From: Flavobacterium sp. ov086
GTDB lineage: Bacteria > Bacteroidota > Bacteroidia > Flavobacteriales > Flavobacteriaceae
Reading direction: 5' to 3'
Assembly: GCF_900187965.1 (NCBI RefSeq)
Contig: NZ_FZNL01000008.1
Location: forward strand, 147,149-211,148
Length of the DNA stretch: 64,000 nt
Part shown: positions 9,308 to 18,478 of the stretch, in pieces
Position numbering within the stretch: the stretch's first letter is position 1
Layout of the letters: the number at the start of each line of letters is the position of its first letter
Notes under the pieces: model-generated
Database searches by the model: none
The model's input: only the letters and a program-made list of their open reading frames with translations
What the model was told of the DNA's origin: nothing
Program-made: the position numbers and the translations under genes

Positions 9308-9967
9308 TTGAAAAAATATTTTAAAATTCTCCTTTGCCTTGTAATTATTGGATTAGTTGCAGTTCTCTCCGTAAATTATTATGTAACGTCTTCGACTAAA
9401 AAATACATTAATTATTCCCTTAAAAAGTTTCCGAAAAATGATGTCGGGATTATTTTTGGTGCGGGAATTAATGGAGATCAGCCAAGTAAATATTTAAAAG
9501 ATCGACTTGACGCCGGAATTTCTTTATACAAAGCAAAACGTATCAATAAAATTCTGCTTTCGGGAGATAATGGCCGTGATGAATACGACGAACTAACGGT
9601 GATGAAAAATTACTGTTTTAGAAATGGAGTTGATACTACCAAAATTTTTGTTGATTATGCCGGATTCGATACTTACTCAACGATGTATCGCGCCAAACAT
9701 ATTTTTAAAATCAAAAAAGCAACTTTAATTTCGCAGGAATACCATTTAAACAGAGCAATTTATATCGGACAAAAATTAGGCATAAAATCTGTTGGTTATT
9801 CAGCTAATAATGGAGAATATCACGGTTACAAATATGTTTGCTTTAGAGAATATCTTTCCAGATTTAAATCTTTTTTTGATGTTTTGAGAAATCGGGAACC
9901 ACGCTTTCTAGGAAATCCAATTGATATTAATGGAGCTTCAAATTATTCTAAAGAAGATAAACGATAA
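9308..9967 (+). CDS. YdcF/SanA-like (DUF218, ElyC family) membrane-anchored protein
   Basis: A 219-residue protein with one N-terminal membrane segment (about residues 5-25) and a DUF218-type domain: VGIIFGAGIN, ILLSGDNG at about 80-87, and the SQEYHLNRAIYIGQKLG segment. Relatives (SanA, ElyC) affect envelope integrity; the biochemical activity is poorly defined. I use the TTG at 9308 because no ATG lies upstream in frame and the membrane segment begins directly after it. The hairpin at 9969-10003 ends the gene. Confidence 0.85.
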   Translation: MKKYFKILLCLVIIGLVAVLSVNYYVTSSTKKYINYSLKKFPKNDVGIIFGAGINGDQPSKYLKDRLDAGISLYKAKRINKILLSGDNGRDEYDELTVMKNYCFRNGVDTTKIFVDYAGFDTYSTMYRAKHIFKIKKATLISQEYHLNRAIYIGQKLGIKSVGYSANNGEYHGYKYVCFREYLSRFKSFFDVLRNREPRFLGNPIDINGASNYSKEDKR

Positions 9968-9968
9968 A

Positions 9969-10003
9969 GAAAAATCCGAAGTAAAATTTACTTCGGATTT
10001 TTT
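9969..10003 (+). terminator. rho-independent terminator
   Basis: AATCCGAAGTAAA and its inverted counterpart form a strong stem with a short loop, followed by a run of T. It begins three bases after the stop of the YdcF-like gene. Confidence 0.9.
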
Positions 10004-10093
10004 TATGAATTTAATCATAACAACAATCAATGTATGAGTGTGTTTTGATTTTATTTATAAAGGACTACGTTATATATGCCTTCCTAAATTTTT

Positions 10094-10789
10094 CTATACT
10101 CGTCCCGACTGCACTAACCATTCTCCTGTAGCAGTCAAGATAACAGTAACCTCTAAATTTTTAAAATCGCTTAATTCAACTTTTGCAGAGCCTCTGGAAA
10201 TTGTTGCAAGATCAGCAAGTTCATAACTTGTAAAAGAACCAGTAGCGATATAAAATGAAAATTTTGGAGTAATTGTGTTCTGATCATTTGGAGATGGGGA
10301 CCACGTAACTCCCAAAAATCCATTTTGTGTCTGAATACCAAAACTCGCGTTACTGTACCACTTTCCATTTTCATTTCTAACTCTATCAAATGAATTAGAT
10401 AGTAAACCAATAGTATTATCCGGGCTTCTCTCTCCTTGCACAAGATTGACATTTGGTCCTTGATAAGGAGGTATAGTAGCATATTGAGCTTCCCAGGTTT
10501 GCTTTAATTGAGAGTTTCTAATAATACTCGAATCAATTTGAACGCCCAAACCTACTGCTTGGTTTGATGCACCTGCTCCCAAAGAATATTGAGTCGGAAT
10601 AACGAACTTATTTATTCCTCCATAATTTGGCAATACATTTAGGCAAACAGATGAATTTGCAAAGACTCCGCTATATGGTAAGCCGGCAGGTTTTTCTAAA
10701 AAACACCAGAAATTTTTATAATCACTACTTTCATTTTTCAAATAAATAGTATAATTGGTTACCGAATTTAATGCATCTATATTTAACAT
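10094..10789 (-). CDS. unknown beta-rich protein carrying the shared island leader
   Basis: A 231-residue protein without a signal peptide (MLNIDALNSVTNYTIYLKN...). It is rich in Ser, Asn, aromatic residues and alternating strands, looking like an all-beta, possibly oligomeric or extracellular protein. I do not recognise its family with certainty. Its leader carries one of the four copies of the stem-loop/GAGTAGG motif (10813-10843), tying its expression to the DUF1842-like, DUF1843-like and 21951-22604 genes. It lies at the downstream edge of the island, with the stop facing the YdcF-like gene. Confidence 0.75.
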   Translation of the reverse strand: MLNIDALNSVTNYTIYLKNESSDYKNFWCFLEKPAGLPYSGVFANSSVCLNVLPNYGGINKFVIPTQYSLGAGASNQAVGLGVQIDSSIIRNSQLKQTWEAQYATIPPYQGPNVNLVQGERSPDNTIGLLSNSFDRVRNENGKWYSNASFGIQTQNGFLGVTWSPSPNDQNTITPKFSFYIATGSFTSYELADLATISRGSAKVELSDFKNLEVTVILTATGEWLVQSGRV

Positions 10790-10812
10790 AATTTATAAAT
10801 CTGTTTACTTAT

Positions 10813-10843
10813 CCCTACTCATAAGCTTTTCGGGTTGCGCTTT
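10813..10843 (-). promoter_or_regulatory. conserved leader motif, copy 1
   Basis: Read on the minus strand: a stem AAGC/GCTT around a loop ending CCCGAAAA, then ATGAGTAGGG, 23 bases before the ATG at 10789. The same arrangement with other stem bases occurs at 12945, 21612 and 22621. This copy lacks the additional GTGG/CCAC hairpin of copies 2 and 4. Confidence 0.7.
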
Positions 10844-10868
10844 ACATTACTTACTAAATACTTAGAGT

Positions 10869-12365
10869 TTATTTTTTTTGCTTTTCTGCATTGATAAAAT
10901 CTAGAAGTTGTTGTGTTTTCAATGCTTCTATTTCCTTAATACGTTTCGCACGTGAATTATCTAAATTATTTGCATTCTTACCTGAAGAAGCTACTTGAGG
11001 TTTGGTAAATAGTAAATAATCTCCAAATAAATGACTTAAAAACAAAGGAGATTTTCCTGGCCTCTTTTTATCAAAGTTTGCAGATTTATGACAAGAAAAG
11101 CAGTTTGCTAAATTGCTATTGTTAATTTTATGAATATCATCTTGAAAAGTCTGTGTGTAGGTTTCCATCGTAATGTTTGCCAAATTAACTGAACCTCTGG
11201 CTAACGAATCCGGAAGCGCGCTTGCGAGATTTTTTGTTACAATTGCTTTCTTTTGATTTTCAGAAGAAACTCCGTCAAAATTTAACCAAAGAGAACCATT
11301 GTAGAAATAGTTTCTAAAAACATCTTTCAAATTAGACGCTACACACTTATTGATATCCTCGATATTATTAAAATTAGCAGGTTCTTTTTGACTTGTCGCC
11401 ATAAAAGCACCAGTGTTTAAATCCTTTGGCACACCATATTCATAAAGAATAAAAGCTTTATTAGGAACGACAGGAGAAGTTGCACCATTAATCCATCTAA
11501 TCCCATCTATACCTGTACTTGTTCCTTTTTCGTAAAATAACATTTCGTTTGCAGCAGTTACCGAATTGTTTTTCTTATCGTAAACCGGCGCCATATCTTT
11601 GTGTTCGAAAGTTGCCCAGATAAATTCAGGATGATTTTTTACAACTCCAACTACGTGCATACCTAACAAAGCCACCGTTTTTTTAACATATTGCCCTTTA
11701 CTATTTTGCACCGCAGCCTTAGTTGTAAAATAATTCTGTTGTTGCGCTTTTGCAATAGCATCTATATTAATCCAGGAAACTTTTAATTCTAAAGCCCCAA
11801 CAGGAAATGTCTCTAAATTAGAAACCGGTAATTTCCCGCTATTGATTAAAGCAGCCATTGTAACTGCTTTGTCTTTTAGCAGAGCATTAACGTGAATAGA
11901 ATAATACACAGTATCTGTAGCATTATTATATTTAGGATTAGAACGTAAAACAGCACTAAAACCTGCCTGGTTAATAGAGCTCAGTGTTAATTTCATACCC
12001 AACTGTGGCACAACAGGCTCCATTTGCGGAGTAACTAAATCCAGAGAATCCAAGAAAAACGGATTCCCGCCCGGCAACGGTTTTGTAACCCACAAAAACT
12101 TTTGCCACGACCATTGATGAAAATCACAATTTGTTGTACTTTCACTATCAAACGGACTTCCGTCACCTTCTGCTGGTGCAGGTGTTTGCTCATGCGGAAA
12201 CCAACTTGTCTCACATTCACATGATTGAGCTGCTTTTGCAGTTGTGGCATATCCTGAAGAACTGCCAACTTTTTTCATTATTTTTTCCTTGTTCAGAAAA
12301 AGTATTGAAATAGCTGCTATTACAAAGACAGCTAATACGATTATAATAATGGGTTTTCTTTTCAT
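10869..12365 (-). CDS. membrane-anchored protein with one c-type heme motif
   Basis: A 498-residue protein with an N-terminal membrane anchor (residues about 5-24, IIIIVLAVFVIAAISILFL) and a single CxxCH heme c motif (CFSCH at 422-426) in a periplasm-facing body. The segments ALELKVSWINI, GMHVVGVVKNHPEFIWATFEHKD and a Trp-rich start (FHQWSWQKFLWVTK) fit a family of cytochrome-like proteins found in secretion or oxidase clusters, whose role I cannot name. It lies between two genes with the shared leader but its own upstream gap lacks the motif. A second CxC (CECE at about 49) near the anchor could be metal-binding. Confidence 0.75.
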   Translation of the reverse strand: MKRKPIIIIVLAVFVIAAISILFLNKEKIMKKVGSSSGYATTAKAAQSCECETSWFPHEQTPAPAEGDGSPFDSESTTNCDFHQWSWQKFLWVTKPLPGGNPFFLDSLDLVTPQMEPVVPQLGMKLTLSSINQAGFSAVLRSNPKYNNATDTVYYSIHVNALLKDKAVTMAALINSGKLPVSNLETFPVGALELKVSWINIDAIAKAQQQNYFTTKAAVQNSKGQYVKKTVALLGMHVVGVVKNHPEFIWATFEHKDMAPVYDKKNNSVTAANEMLFYEKGTSTGIDGIRWINGATSPVVPNKAFILYEYGVPKDLNTGAFMATSQKEPANFNNIEDINKCVASNLKDVFRNYFYNGSLWLNFDGVSSENQKKAIVTKNLASALPDSLARGSVNLANITMETYTQTFQDDIHKINNSNLANCFSCHKSANFDKKRPGKSPLFLSHLFGDYLLFTKPQVASSGKNANNLDNSRAKRIKEIEALKTQQLLDFINAEKQKK

Positions 12366-12410
12366 TTTTTCATTGGTTTAGTAATTATTCAGAAACAGGA
12401 TTCTCTTAAC

Positions 12411-12442
12411 AAAAAAGACCGCCCAAGCCAGGCGATCTTTTA
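12411..12442 (-). terminator. rho-independent terminator after the DUF1842-like gene
   Basis: On the minus strand GATCGCC and GGGCGGTC pair around a six-base loop (one G-T pair) and are followed by six T. It separates the DUF1842-like gene from the cytochrome-like gene. Confidence 0.85.
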
Positions 12443-12510
12443 AATCAAAACTCAAATTGAGTCAGGAAGTTTTTGTTATCCTGTTGAATTTGTTTGGGGA
12501 AAATTTATTT

Positions 12511-12924
12511 CTAAACTAATTCTTCTTTTAAGATTTTTGCTGACGCCACTGGTACATTTTCAATATTATGGTTATAATATGAGAAACCTCCTGTTCCATT
12601 CCATGCACCATCGATTGCTAAGTGAGCATCAAACTGTGCCAAGAAAGAACCAATTGCGGGTGGAGGAACCGAGTGAACATATTCTCCATGAAGACTCACC
12701 ACTTGTGTAACTTTACCAAATCCAGTTGCATAGATTTTTCCTTTTACATGAACAACAATATGACTATCAGGACCTTTTATAGCCTGAGTGATTACTACTG
12801 TACCTGTCACAGAATGTTGTGATGGTACAACTACTAAACTGAATGATGCGATTGGAGCACCTGGCATTCCAACATTTCCGATTGTGCCTTTTGCTAAATA
12901 AGCACCTAATAATAAATCTGACAT
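12511..12924 (-). CDS. DUF1842-like protein
   Basis: A 137-residue all-beta-looking protein. The N-terminal pattern GNVGMPGAPIASFSLVV followed by VTGTVVITQAI matches what I remember of DUF1842 (GxPGAPxLxLSLVV...VTGxxxITQA), a family of unknown function that often occurs fused to or beside DUF1843. DUF1843-like peptides are indeed encoded at 21417 and 21683 in this island. There is no signal peptide. It carries leader motif copy 2 and is followed by its own terminator, so it is expressed as a single gene. Confidence 0.75.
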   Translation of the reverse strand: MSDLLLGAYLAKGTIGNVGMPGAPIASFSLVVVPSQHSVTGTVVITQAIKGPDSHIVVHVKGKIYATGFGKVTQVVSLHGEYVHSVPPPAIGSFLAQFDAHLAIDGAWNGTGGFSYYNHNIENVPVASAKILKEELV

Positions 12925-12944
12925 AATTTTTTGATTTAGGTTTT

Positions 12945-13001
12945 CCTACTCGTAAGGCTTTTCGGTACCGCCTCGTTTTTTTAAGTGGGTTCTGCTCCAC
13001 C
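12945..13001 (-). promoter_or_regulatory. conserved leader motif, copy 2, with upstream hairpin
   Basis: On the minus strand: a hairpin GTGG-AGCAGAAC-CCAC (12984-13001), then stem AGGC/GCCT around a loop GGTACCGAAAA, then TTACGAGTAGGA, ending 20 bases before the ATG at 12924. The hairpin sequence GTGGAGCAGAACCCAC is identical in copy 4, and the stem differs from copies 1 and 3 by paired changes. Confidence 0.75.
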
Positions 13002-13028
13002 TTTTATTTTTAAACTTATATGTTTCTA

Positions 13029-14804
13029 TTAAAATTTATTCTCAACACTAATATGTACATGTACAGAACCTTTATTGTCTGTCAAACCAGCGCCATATAT
13101 TCCTTTCAAATCATCGTTGATGCACAATTCTAGTTTTCCAACCAGTCCTGCAGGAGTTGTGGCTCCCAGCCCGATTAAGAAAACAGTCTGCCCAATTCTC
13201 CCTACAAGAGCTCCTTCATTTGCATTTGGCAAAGCATAACCTGGTTTAGCGTTAATAAAAGTTGGATTTCCGGCAGCATTGTATAACTTACCGTTGTTGA
13301 TATTTGGATTCGCGGTCCATAAACCATCTATATATTTAATGATTGCAACTGTTTTAGCATTCATTTTGATACCTGTATCAAGCCAAGGATAAGCAGGTTT
13401 AGGATTTTCATCAGTACCTGGAGTTGGTTTTGCCTCAATTGTAAAATCACAAGGTGGAACTGCGAAATTGCAAGGTGGTATAGGGGCTGCAAATTCTTCG
13501 TAATCAAAATAATCTGCCAAAGCAAGACTTGTTCCTACGCCTACACCTGATTGTGATTGCATAAATGTTACTGGTCGGCTTCTTCTTCCATCGCCGCTTA
13601 AAGGGCTGTACCAAGTCCATAAATAAGTAGAATCCGGATAATTAGGTGATGAAGGTGGAAAAAGTACGCCTACAACTGTAACCCTAACATTTGGACAAAG
13701 TACAGGATTACCAACAATAGTTGCCTGAATACGAGCTTGTACAGCTGGAGTTTGAACCCAATTTGGTCGTTGTTGAGGAAATTGAAATTTTCCGAAACCA
13801 ATGGCTTTCGTTATTTTATCGCCTAAATAATCAATTAGAAAACCGGCACCACTGTTTGCCGGTGGTGTTATTCCGCTTGGAGCAGTTCCTGTAAGAAGTG
13901 CCTCTTGAGAAGTATATGGATTTACAGGGTTGTAGGTGAATTTCATCAAAGTACTCTGACTCCTATCCGAAGAAACCCGATACTGTGCATCGTCTCTATA
14001 ATTATATAAAACCCTTGTTGGCAACGGGTTGAACTCTTCGTTGACCGGGGTCATAAAAACAGTCATTCCAAAATTCGTATTCCATGTAAATAATTCATAG
14101 TTGTTAGGATTACCAAACGAAAAACCGTCAATAGCCGGAGCTACCATAGGTGAATTTAAAGGATTACTCGTTAGTTTCTCAAAAGAAGGAAAATAGGTAA
14201 AGGAAAACATTTGAAAAAGCGCCAGTTGATTGACATCTCCCATAGAAGGAGAAGCAACAGGGCCTTGTCCGAACATAAGACGTACCGGAAAATTAGTATT
14301 ATGGTCAAACCACATCCAGGTAGCAGGTGGAGGGCTTGCATTGCCAACCGGAATTTTCCACCAGTCTACTTTTTGTGCCTTCATCCAGTTTAGATAACTC
14401 GTTCCTGCACATTTTGCTTTACTGCTTTCATTTCCAAACCAATTTGTTGTAGGAATACTCCAGCCTATATTTATAGGATTAAAACTACCTCCATCTATAG
14501 AAACTGTCGTTCCCGATGAAGTCACTTTATAGAACCATTTTTTGCCACTACTACCTACAAGCAAAGCATTTAATCCAATCCCTTCTGCATAATAAACAGT
14601 TGCGGTACAAATTTCAAAAAACGGACTCGCTTTATCTGCGGGTGTACTGTTACTTTGAATGGGACTAAATGGATGAAGTAAACAGGTACATTTCCAATAT
14701 TGTGGAAGTTTGGGCTGAGGACCTGTAAAAGGCTCTAAAACTGGGTATCTTGAATCTGATATAGGATCCACACATGCTGCCGGAGAAGTAGATAAATCTT
14801 TCAT
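13029..14804 (-). CDS. large protein with C-terminal PA-IL/LecA-like lectin domain
   Basis: A 591-residue protein without a signal peptide. The last ~115 residues (GALVGRIGQTVFLIG, KLELCINDDLKGIYGAGLTDNKGSVHVHISVE) match the pattern of the PA-IL (LecA) galactose-binding fold. The N-terminal 470 residues are rich in Trp, Pro and Asn (for example ATWMWFDHNTNFPVRLMFGQG) and I do not recognise the family. Cysteines cluster near the N-terminus (KCTCLL) and in PPCNFAVPPCDF. The gap of 266 bases upstream (14805-15070) has no clear promoter box or leader motif. It may be a secreted or surface lectin-like product of the island. Confidence 0.7.
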   Translation of the reverse strand: MKDLSTSPAACVDPISDSRYPVLEPFTGPQPKLPQYWKCTCLLHPFSPIQSNSTPADKASPFFEICTATVYYAEGIGLNALLVGSSGKKWFYKVTSSGTTVSIDGGSFNPINIGWSIPTTNWFGNESSKAKCAGTSYLNWMKAQKVDWWKIPVGNASPPPATWMWFDHNTNFPVRLMFGQGPVASPSMGDVNQLALFQMFSFTYFPSFEKLTSNPLNSPMVAPAIDGFSFGNPNNYELFTWNTNFGMTVFMTPVNEEFNPLPTRVLYNYRDDAQYRVSSDRSQSTLMKFTYNPVNPYTSQEALLTGTAPSGITPPANSGAGFLIDYLGDKITKAIGFGKFQFPQQRPNWVQTPAVQARIQATIVGNPVLCPNVRVTVVGVLFPPSSPNYPDSTYLWTWYSPLSGDGRRSRPVTFMQSQSGVGVGTSLALADYFDYEEFAAPIPPCNFAVPPCDFTIEAKPTPGTDENPKPAYPWLDTGIKMNAKTVAIIKYIDGLWTANPNINNGKLYNAAGNPTFINAKPGYALPNANEGALVGRIGQTVFLIGLGATTPAGLVGKLELCINDDLKGIYGAGLTDNKGSVHVHISVENKF

Positions 14805-15070
14805 GGGTTAAGTTTTTGGGGTTAACTTTTTTTGATTGTCTGGTTTCTTTTTTTATTGGCTTATTAAATCAAAAAAACTTTGTCCTTTTGATTTAGTTTG
14901 AATAGCCTTTAGTAACCATTCTTTTTATTTTCCTGATTAAAATTACAATGCAGATAAGGTCTTCGGTAAAAAAATGTCACGAGGCTGACATTTTCACCCA
15001 TAAGACGGATAATCAATGAAATAAAACTTTTTTTTAGAACCGAATAAGAATATCGCTTTCTAAAAAACCA

Positions 15071-16267
15071 TTATCTCAAATCTAACAGTAAAGGTGTCTT
15101 AGTCGTATTGGGATCGATATACAATTCAGCAGCTGTAACCAGCAAAACATCGGCTTCTACACAATCTTCTGCGTCATTCAATAGTCTTTTCAGCTCGGCA
15201 CATTTTTCCTTAATGAATTCCTGCCTTTTATCTTCAGCCACATTTTGTACCATTAAAAATCGAACCACATCCTTAAAAAATTCATTAGTCGACAATTGAA
15301 TCTGAAAAGCGTCAGCTTCACTTGCTAAAGAAAAAAACTTATCTAAATCGTGGTGTAGTTCACAGGTAATAAAAGACTTCGACTCTCTGGATTTTAATTC
15401 CAGAAAAGATTTCCCATCAAAATCGACCCATCGGCCCAAGTCGCCTATTGCATATCTAAAAACTGGAAATCTTTTACGATAAGTATTGGTAACTGCAATG
15501 GTACCATATCCGTTTTCATCTGGATTCATGATTTCGACTATAATGCCTTTAATCACGGAAAACAAGGATGGATTTTTACTGCAATTTGACCAGGCCCAGA
15601 TTCCGGTTTCGGCAGAGCCATACATGGAATAAACATTTTGAGAACCGAATGTTTTTTGTAAAAATTCTTGTGTTTTAGGTCTTAAAAACTCGCCCGCATA
15701 AAATAAATTTTCTATTTCTACTTTAGTATTGTTCTCTTCTAAGAACTTTGCAAAACATAATAATTTTGAAGGAGTGCCAAATATAAAATCCGGTTTAAAA
15801 TGTTTGGTTGCTTGTTGCATGTCGGTATAACTGGCATGCGAACTTAATGCTAAAGTCGTGGCCTGGCATTTTTCTAAAATATCATCCATAATAGCTGCCG
15901 TGCGATACATATCGGAATAACCAAAAATGTTCAGGGCAATTGTTTTGGAAGTAAAAAAATGGCTTCGGGTGAGTTCCTCTGCCAGTGCTAGCCGCTGATT
16001 ATGATTTTCCTGAATGTCTACCGGAAAAACCAAAGGCTTTTGGGTACTTCCGCCGGAGCGCACCAAATACACACCCGTTTTTTCATTCTGAAGTTTAAAC
16101 TTTGTATCTAAAATTGGCATTAATTCTTTTTTGCTTAACATGGGAGCTCCGGCTGCAAAATCATTTCCTTTATAGAATTCGACATACAAAGGATTTTGTT
16201 TTGCTAATTCAAAATAATTTTGAAATTCGGAGTGGTCTATTTTTGCGGGGATACAAACTGGATACAT
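15071..16267 (-). CDS. CapK/PaaK-like adenylating enzyme
   Basis: A 398-residue ANL-superfamily enzyme of the phenylacetate-CoA ligase/CapK/coenzyme F390 synthetase type. The AMP-binding P-loop is RSGGSTQKP (about 69-77), the YGSAETG motif lies near 215, and FRYAIGDLGRW near 275. Such enzymes activate a carboxylate as acyl-AMP, sometimes for CoA transfer. It is the last gene of the minus-strand run beginning with the radical SAM gene, 12 bases after the glycosyltransferase. The substrate is unknown. Confidence 0.85.
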   Translation of the reverse strand: MYPVCIPAKIDHSEFQNYFELAKQNPLYVEFYKGNDFAAGAPMLSKKELMPILDTKFKLQNEKTGVYLVRSGGSTQKPLVFPVDIQENHNQRLALAEELTRSHFFTSKTIALNIFGYSDMYRTAAIMDDILEKCQATTLALSSHASYTDMQQATKHFKPDFIFGTPSKLLCFAKFLEENNTKVEIENLFYAGEFLRPKTQEFLQKTFGSQNVYSMYGSAETGIWAWSNCSKNPSLFSVIKGIIVEIMNPDENGYGTIAVTNTYRKRFPVFRYAIGDLGRWVDFDGKSFLELKSRESKSFITCELHHDLDKFFSLASEADAFQIQLSTNEFFKDVVRFLMVQNVAEDKRQEFIKEKCAELKRLLNDAEDCVEADVLLVTAAELYIDPNTTKTPLLLDLR

Positions 16268-16279
16268 GACAGGGCGTTT

Positions 16280-17194
16280 TTATTTACTTCGTTTTTTTAA
16301 ATAGTAACTGTTTTTAACTAAGAGTCTGTGATGCTTGAAAAGAAACAGAGCCTTTTCCTTCCACGACGGTAATCGCTTCATTGCGTGTGACAGCCATCGC
16401 TGCGACAACATTCCCATTAATTGCTGATCGTACCGATTTGTACTTTTATAATATCTTTTTATTGAAACAGGAATCTCCAATTCTTTCCAATTCGAATAGC
16501 TAATGCGGGACAAACTGCCTTCAACCTCTCTTACTTCGATGGAAGCTTTATTCAATAATCCAACACGGGACTGTGGAGGTATATTTTTTAAAACACGATA
16601 CCAAAAATCAATTCCTTCATTTAAGGAAACATCAGTCTCATAGCGAATGTTTTTCAGGTATTTTTTTCGAATTACCACATTACTGCCGACTCCCATAATA
16701 AAATCCGGAGCACTAACGGTGTGCAACGGATCCGGTATTAAAAACAGATCATTAGAAAGGGAAATCAATTCTTTTTCAAACGATTTGATCTTGGGCAAAT
16801 AATAATTGGAAGGAATCAATACAATTCCAAGAATCAAAACGTCTATTTTCTCCTGCTCCATAATAGCATTAACATCGCTTAAACAAGAAGAAATGTAACA
16901 ATCGTCTGCATCCAAAAAACTTATAATATCTCCAGTTGCCAGTTCTATCCCCGTGTTTCTCGCATTGCCCGGACCTTTGTTTTCTTTTAATTCAATGATC
17001 TGAATGTCTGTTTGTAAAAACTGTGGGGCAAAAAAGGACAAGGAATCTTTTAAATTAATCAGGCTCTGGTCTGAACTAAAATCATCTACAATAATAATTT
17101 GCGCCGCTTTTTTTTCCTGAAAAGCCAAGGACTTAATCGTATCAAAGATGTAGGCTTCCTTATTATAAAGAGGTATAACAACTGTATGTTTCAT
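16280..17194 (-). CDS. family 2 glycosyltransferase
   Basis: A 304-residue GT-A fold enzyme: VVIPLYNKEAYI start, VDDFSSD nucleotide-binding acidic region, NARNTGIELA and the FLDADDCY metal-binding motif (near residue 95). The C-terminal ~100 residues are basic, without a membrane anchor. It sits five bases after the ATP-grasp-like gene and 12 before the CapK-like gene. In this context it may glycosylate a protein or a small product of the island rather than a wall polymer, but that is inference. Confidence 0.9.
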   Translation of the reverse strand: MKHTVVIPLYNKEAYIFDTIKSLAFQEKKAAQIIIVDDFSSDQSLINLKDSLSFFAPQFLQTDIQIIELKENKGPGNARNTGIELATGDIISFLDADDCYISSCLSDVNAIMEQEKIDVLILGIVLIPSNYYLPKIKSFEKELISLSNDLFLIPDPLHTVSAPDFIMGVGSNVVIRKKYLKNIRYETDVSLNEGIDFWYRVLKNIPPQSRVGLLNKASIEVREVEGSLSRISYSNWKELEIPVSIKRYYKSTNRYDQQLMGMLSQRWLSHAMKRLPSWKEKALFLFKHHRLLVKNSYYLKKRSK

Positions 17195-17199
17195 ATTTT

Positions 17200-18429
17200 T
17201 TATTGTGCTACTATTGGATAAATCAAAGCTCTTCCCTGGTGTACATTTACAACAGACTCATCTGAGCCTCGAAATATCCCGGATCCATACGTTTTGTCAT
17301 GTTTACACAACAACATCCCCACTAAATAAATCTGACGATTATTCTGGACATCGTTAAATTCTTTTTGGTCTACAAAATGCTGAATCATGTATTTATTCCA
17401 ATTTTCTTTGATAATAGTATTCCAGTCTTCGGTTGTGCAATCATTTTTCACATAGGCTCCAATTCCTCGTCCTCCGCTGTTTAATTTTAAGATCAAATTC
17501 TCTTCAGAATTGATAAAGGCATCACAACCGGCAGGATCAGTAATCACAAAACTTGGGATGAGATAATCCTGCAAAAAGCCATAATCCTCTTCACTCAAAT
17601 AATCGAGCATGATTTGTGCATCGTACATTACCGCCAAAACCCTTTTATCATGGATTAAAATTAAAGTTCGAATATCATTGAAATAGCAGTTTTCTTCGAT
17701 TAGCTTATCCAACACATCCGGACTTATTTTTTTCAGTTCTTCGCGATCCATTTCCAGTATAAATTGCAAAACTGGTATTCCGTTTACCTGTATTGAATTA
17801 TCTGAAACGATTAGATCCTGAGGTCTTGCAGAAATTAGTTCAATTTTTAGTTTTGCTAATTCCCTTTGAAGATTGAAAATATCGCTTCCCTTTTCATCAT
17901 CATGAATAAGTGCTACTTTTTTATGTGGAGCAAACTGATGGTATATATCGTTAACAAGATTTTCTAAAGCCGTATCTCTGGTATTTAAACTGCCTTCAGA
18001 AGTATTGGTCTGATTGTTCATCAATTGCGCATAATAACTAATCATCCAGCCGTTTAACGGATATCGAGCTCCTATTTCGCAGATTTTTGGCTGATCATTT
18101 TTGTCATATAAAAAATCAGGGCGGTAAAAACCCTGATTGTATATTTGGCTATTACTTTTTCTCAATAAAGCTTCAAGGTCATTATCCAGTTGATAATAGT
18201 TCCGAATTCTGTCGTCTTCAAAATAATTCAAAACAATTGCTTTACAGGCTTTGTTTAAAACAGTACATAAGCGATTCATTTGCCCGCTATATTCCGCAGA
18301 CAGAATTACAGAAGAATTAGCAAAAGAATCTCTGCCTAATACTGTACCTTTCTTAAAATATTGAAAAAACAACTGATCCCACTTTTCTTGTTTATCAGTC
18401 TGGTTTTGTTGCAATTTAATTTTTGACAT
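17200..18429 (-). CDS. ATP-grasp-like protein
   Basis: A 409-residue protein. The central RPDFLYDKNDQPKICEIGAR and the later LILKLNSGGRGIGAYV (Lys and Gly-rich loop) followed by YMIQHFVDQKEF look like the nucleotide-binding parts of an ATP-grasp fold, possibly of the circularly permuted or glutathionylspermidine-synthase-like type. Such enzymes join a carboxylate and an amine using ATP. It lies between the all-alpha protein and the glycosyltransferase in the operon. Assignment is by pattern only. Confidence 0.6.
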   Translation of the reverse strand: MSKIKLQQNQTDKQEKWDQLFFQYFKKGTVLGRDSFANSSVILSAEYSGQMNRLCTVLNKACKAIVLNYFEDDRIRNYYQLDNDLEALLRKSNSQIYNQGFYRPDFLYDKNDQPKICEIGARYPLNGWMISYYAQLMNNQTNTSEGSLNTRDTALENLVNDIYHQFAPHKKVALIHDDEKGSDIFNLQRELAKLKIELISARPQDLIVSDNSIQVNGIPVLQFILEMDREELKKISPDVLDKLIEENCYFNDIRTLILIHDKRVLAVMYDAQIMLDYLSEEDYGFLQDYLIPSFVITDPAGCDAFINSEENLILKLNSGGRGIGAYVKNDCTTEDWNTIIKENWNKYMIQHFVDQKEFNDVQNNRQIYLVGMLLCKHDKTYGSGIFRGSDESVVNVHQGRALIYPIVAQ

Positions 18430-18478
18430 ACTGCGTAGAAGTTTATTTCTTTGTAATAATTATTGTTGGTATATGGAT

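Noticed and set aside
10171..10482. Open frame on the minus strand inside the 10094-10789 gene
   Set aside because: It overlaps the longer, better-supported frame with a plausible leader, has odd composition (many Leu/Ile, no recognisable pattern) and no own start signals.
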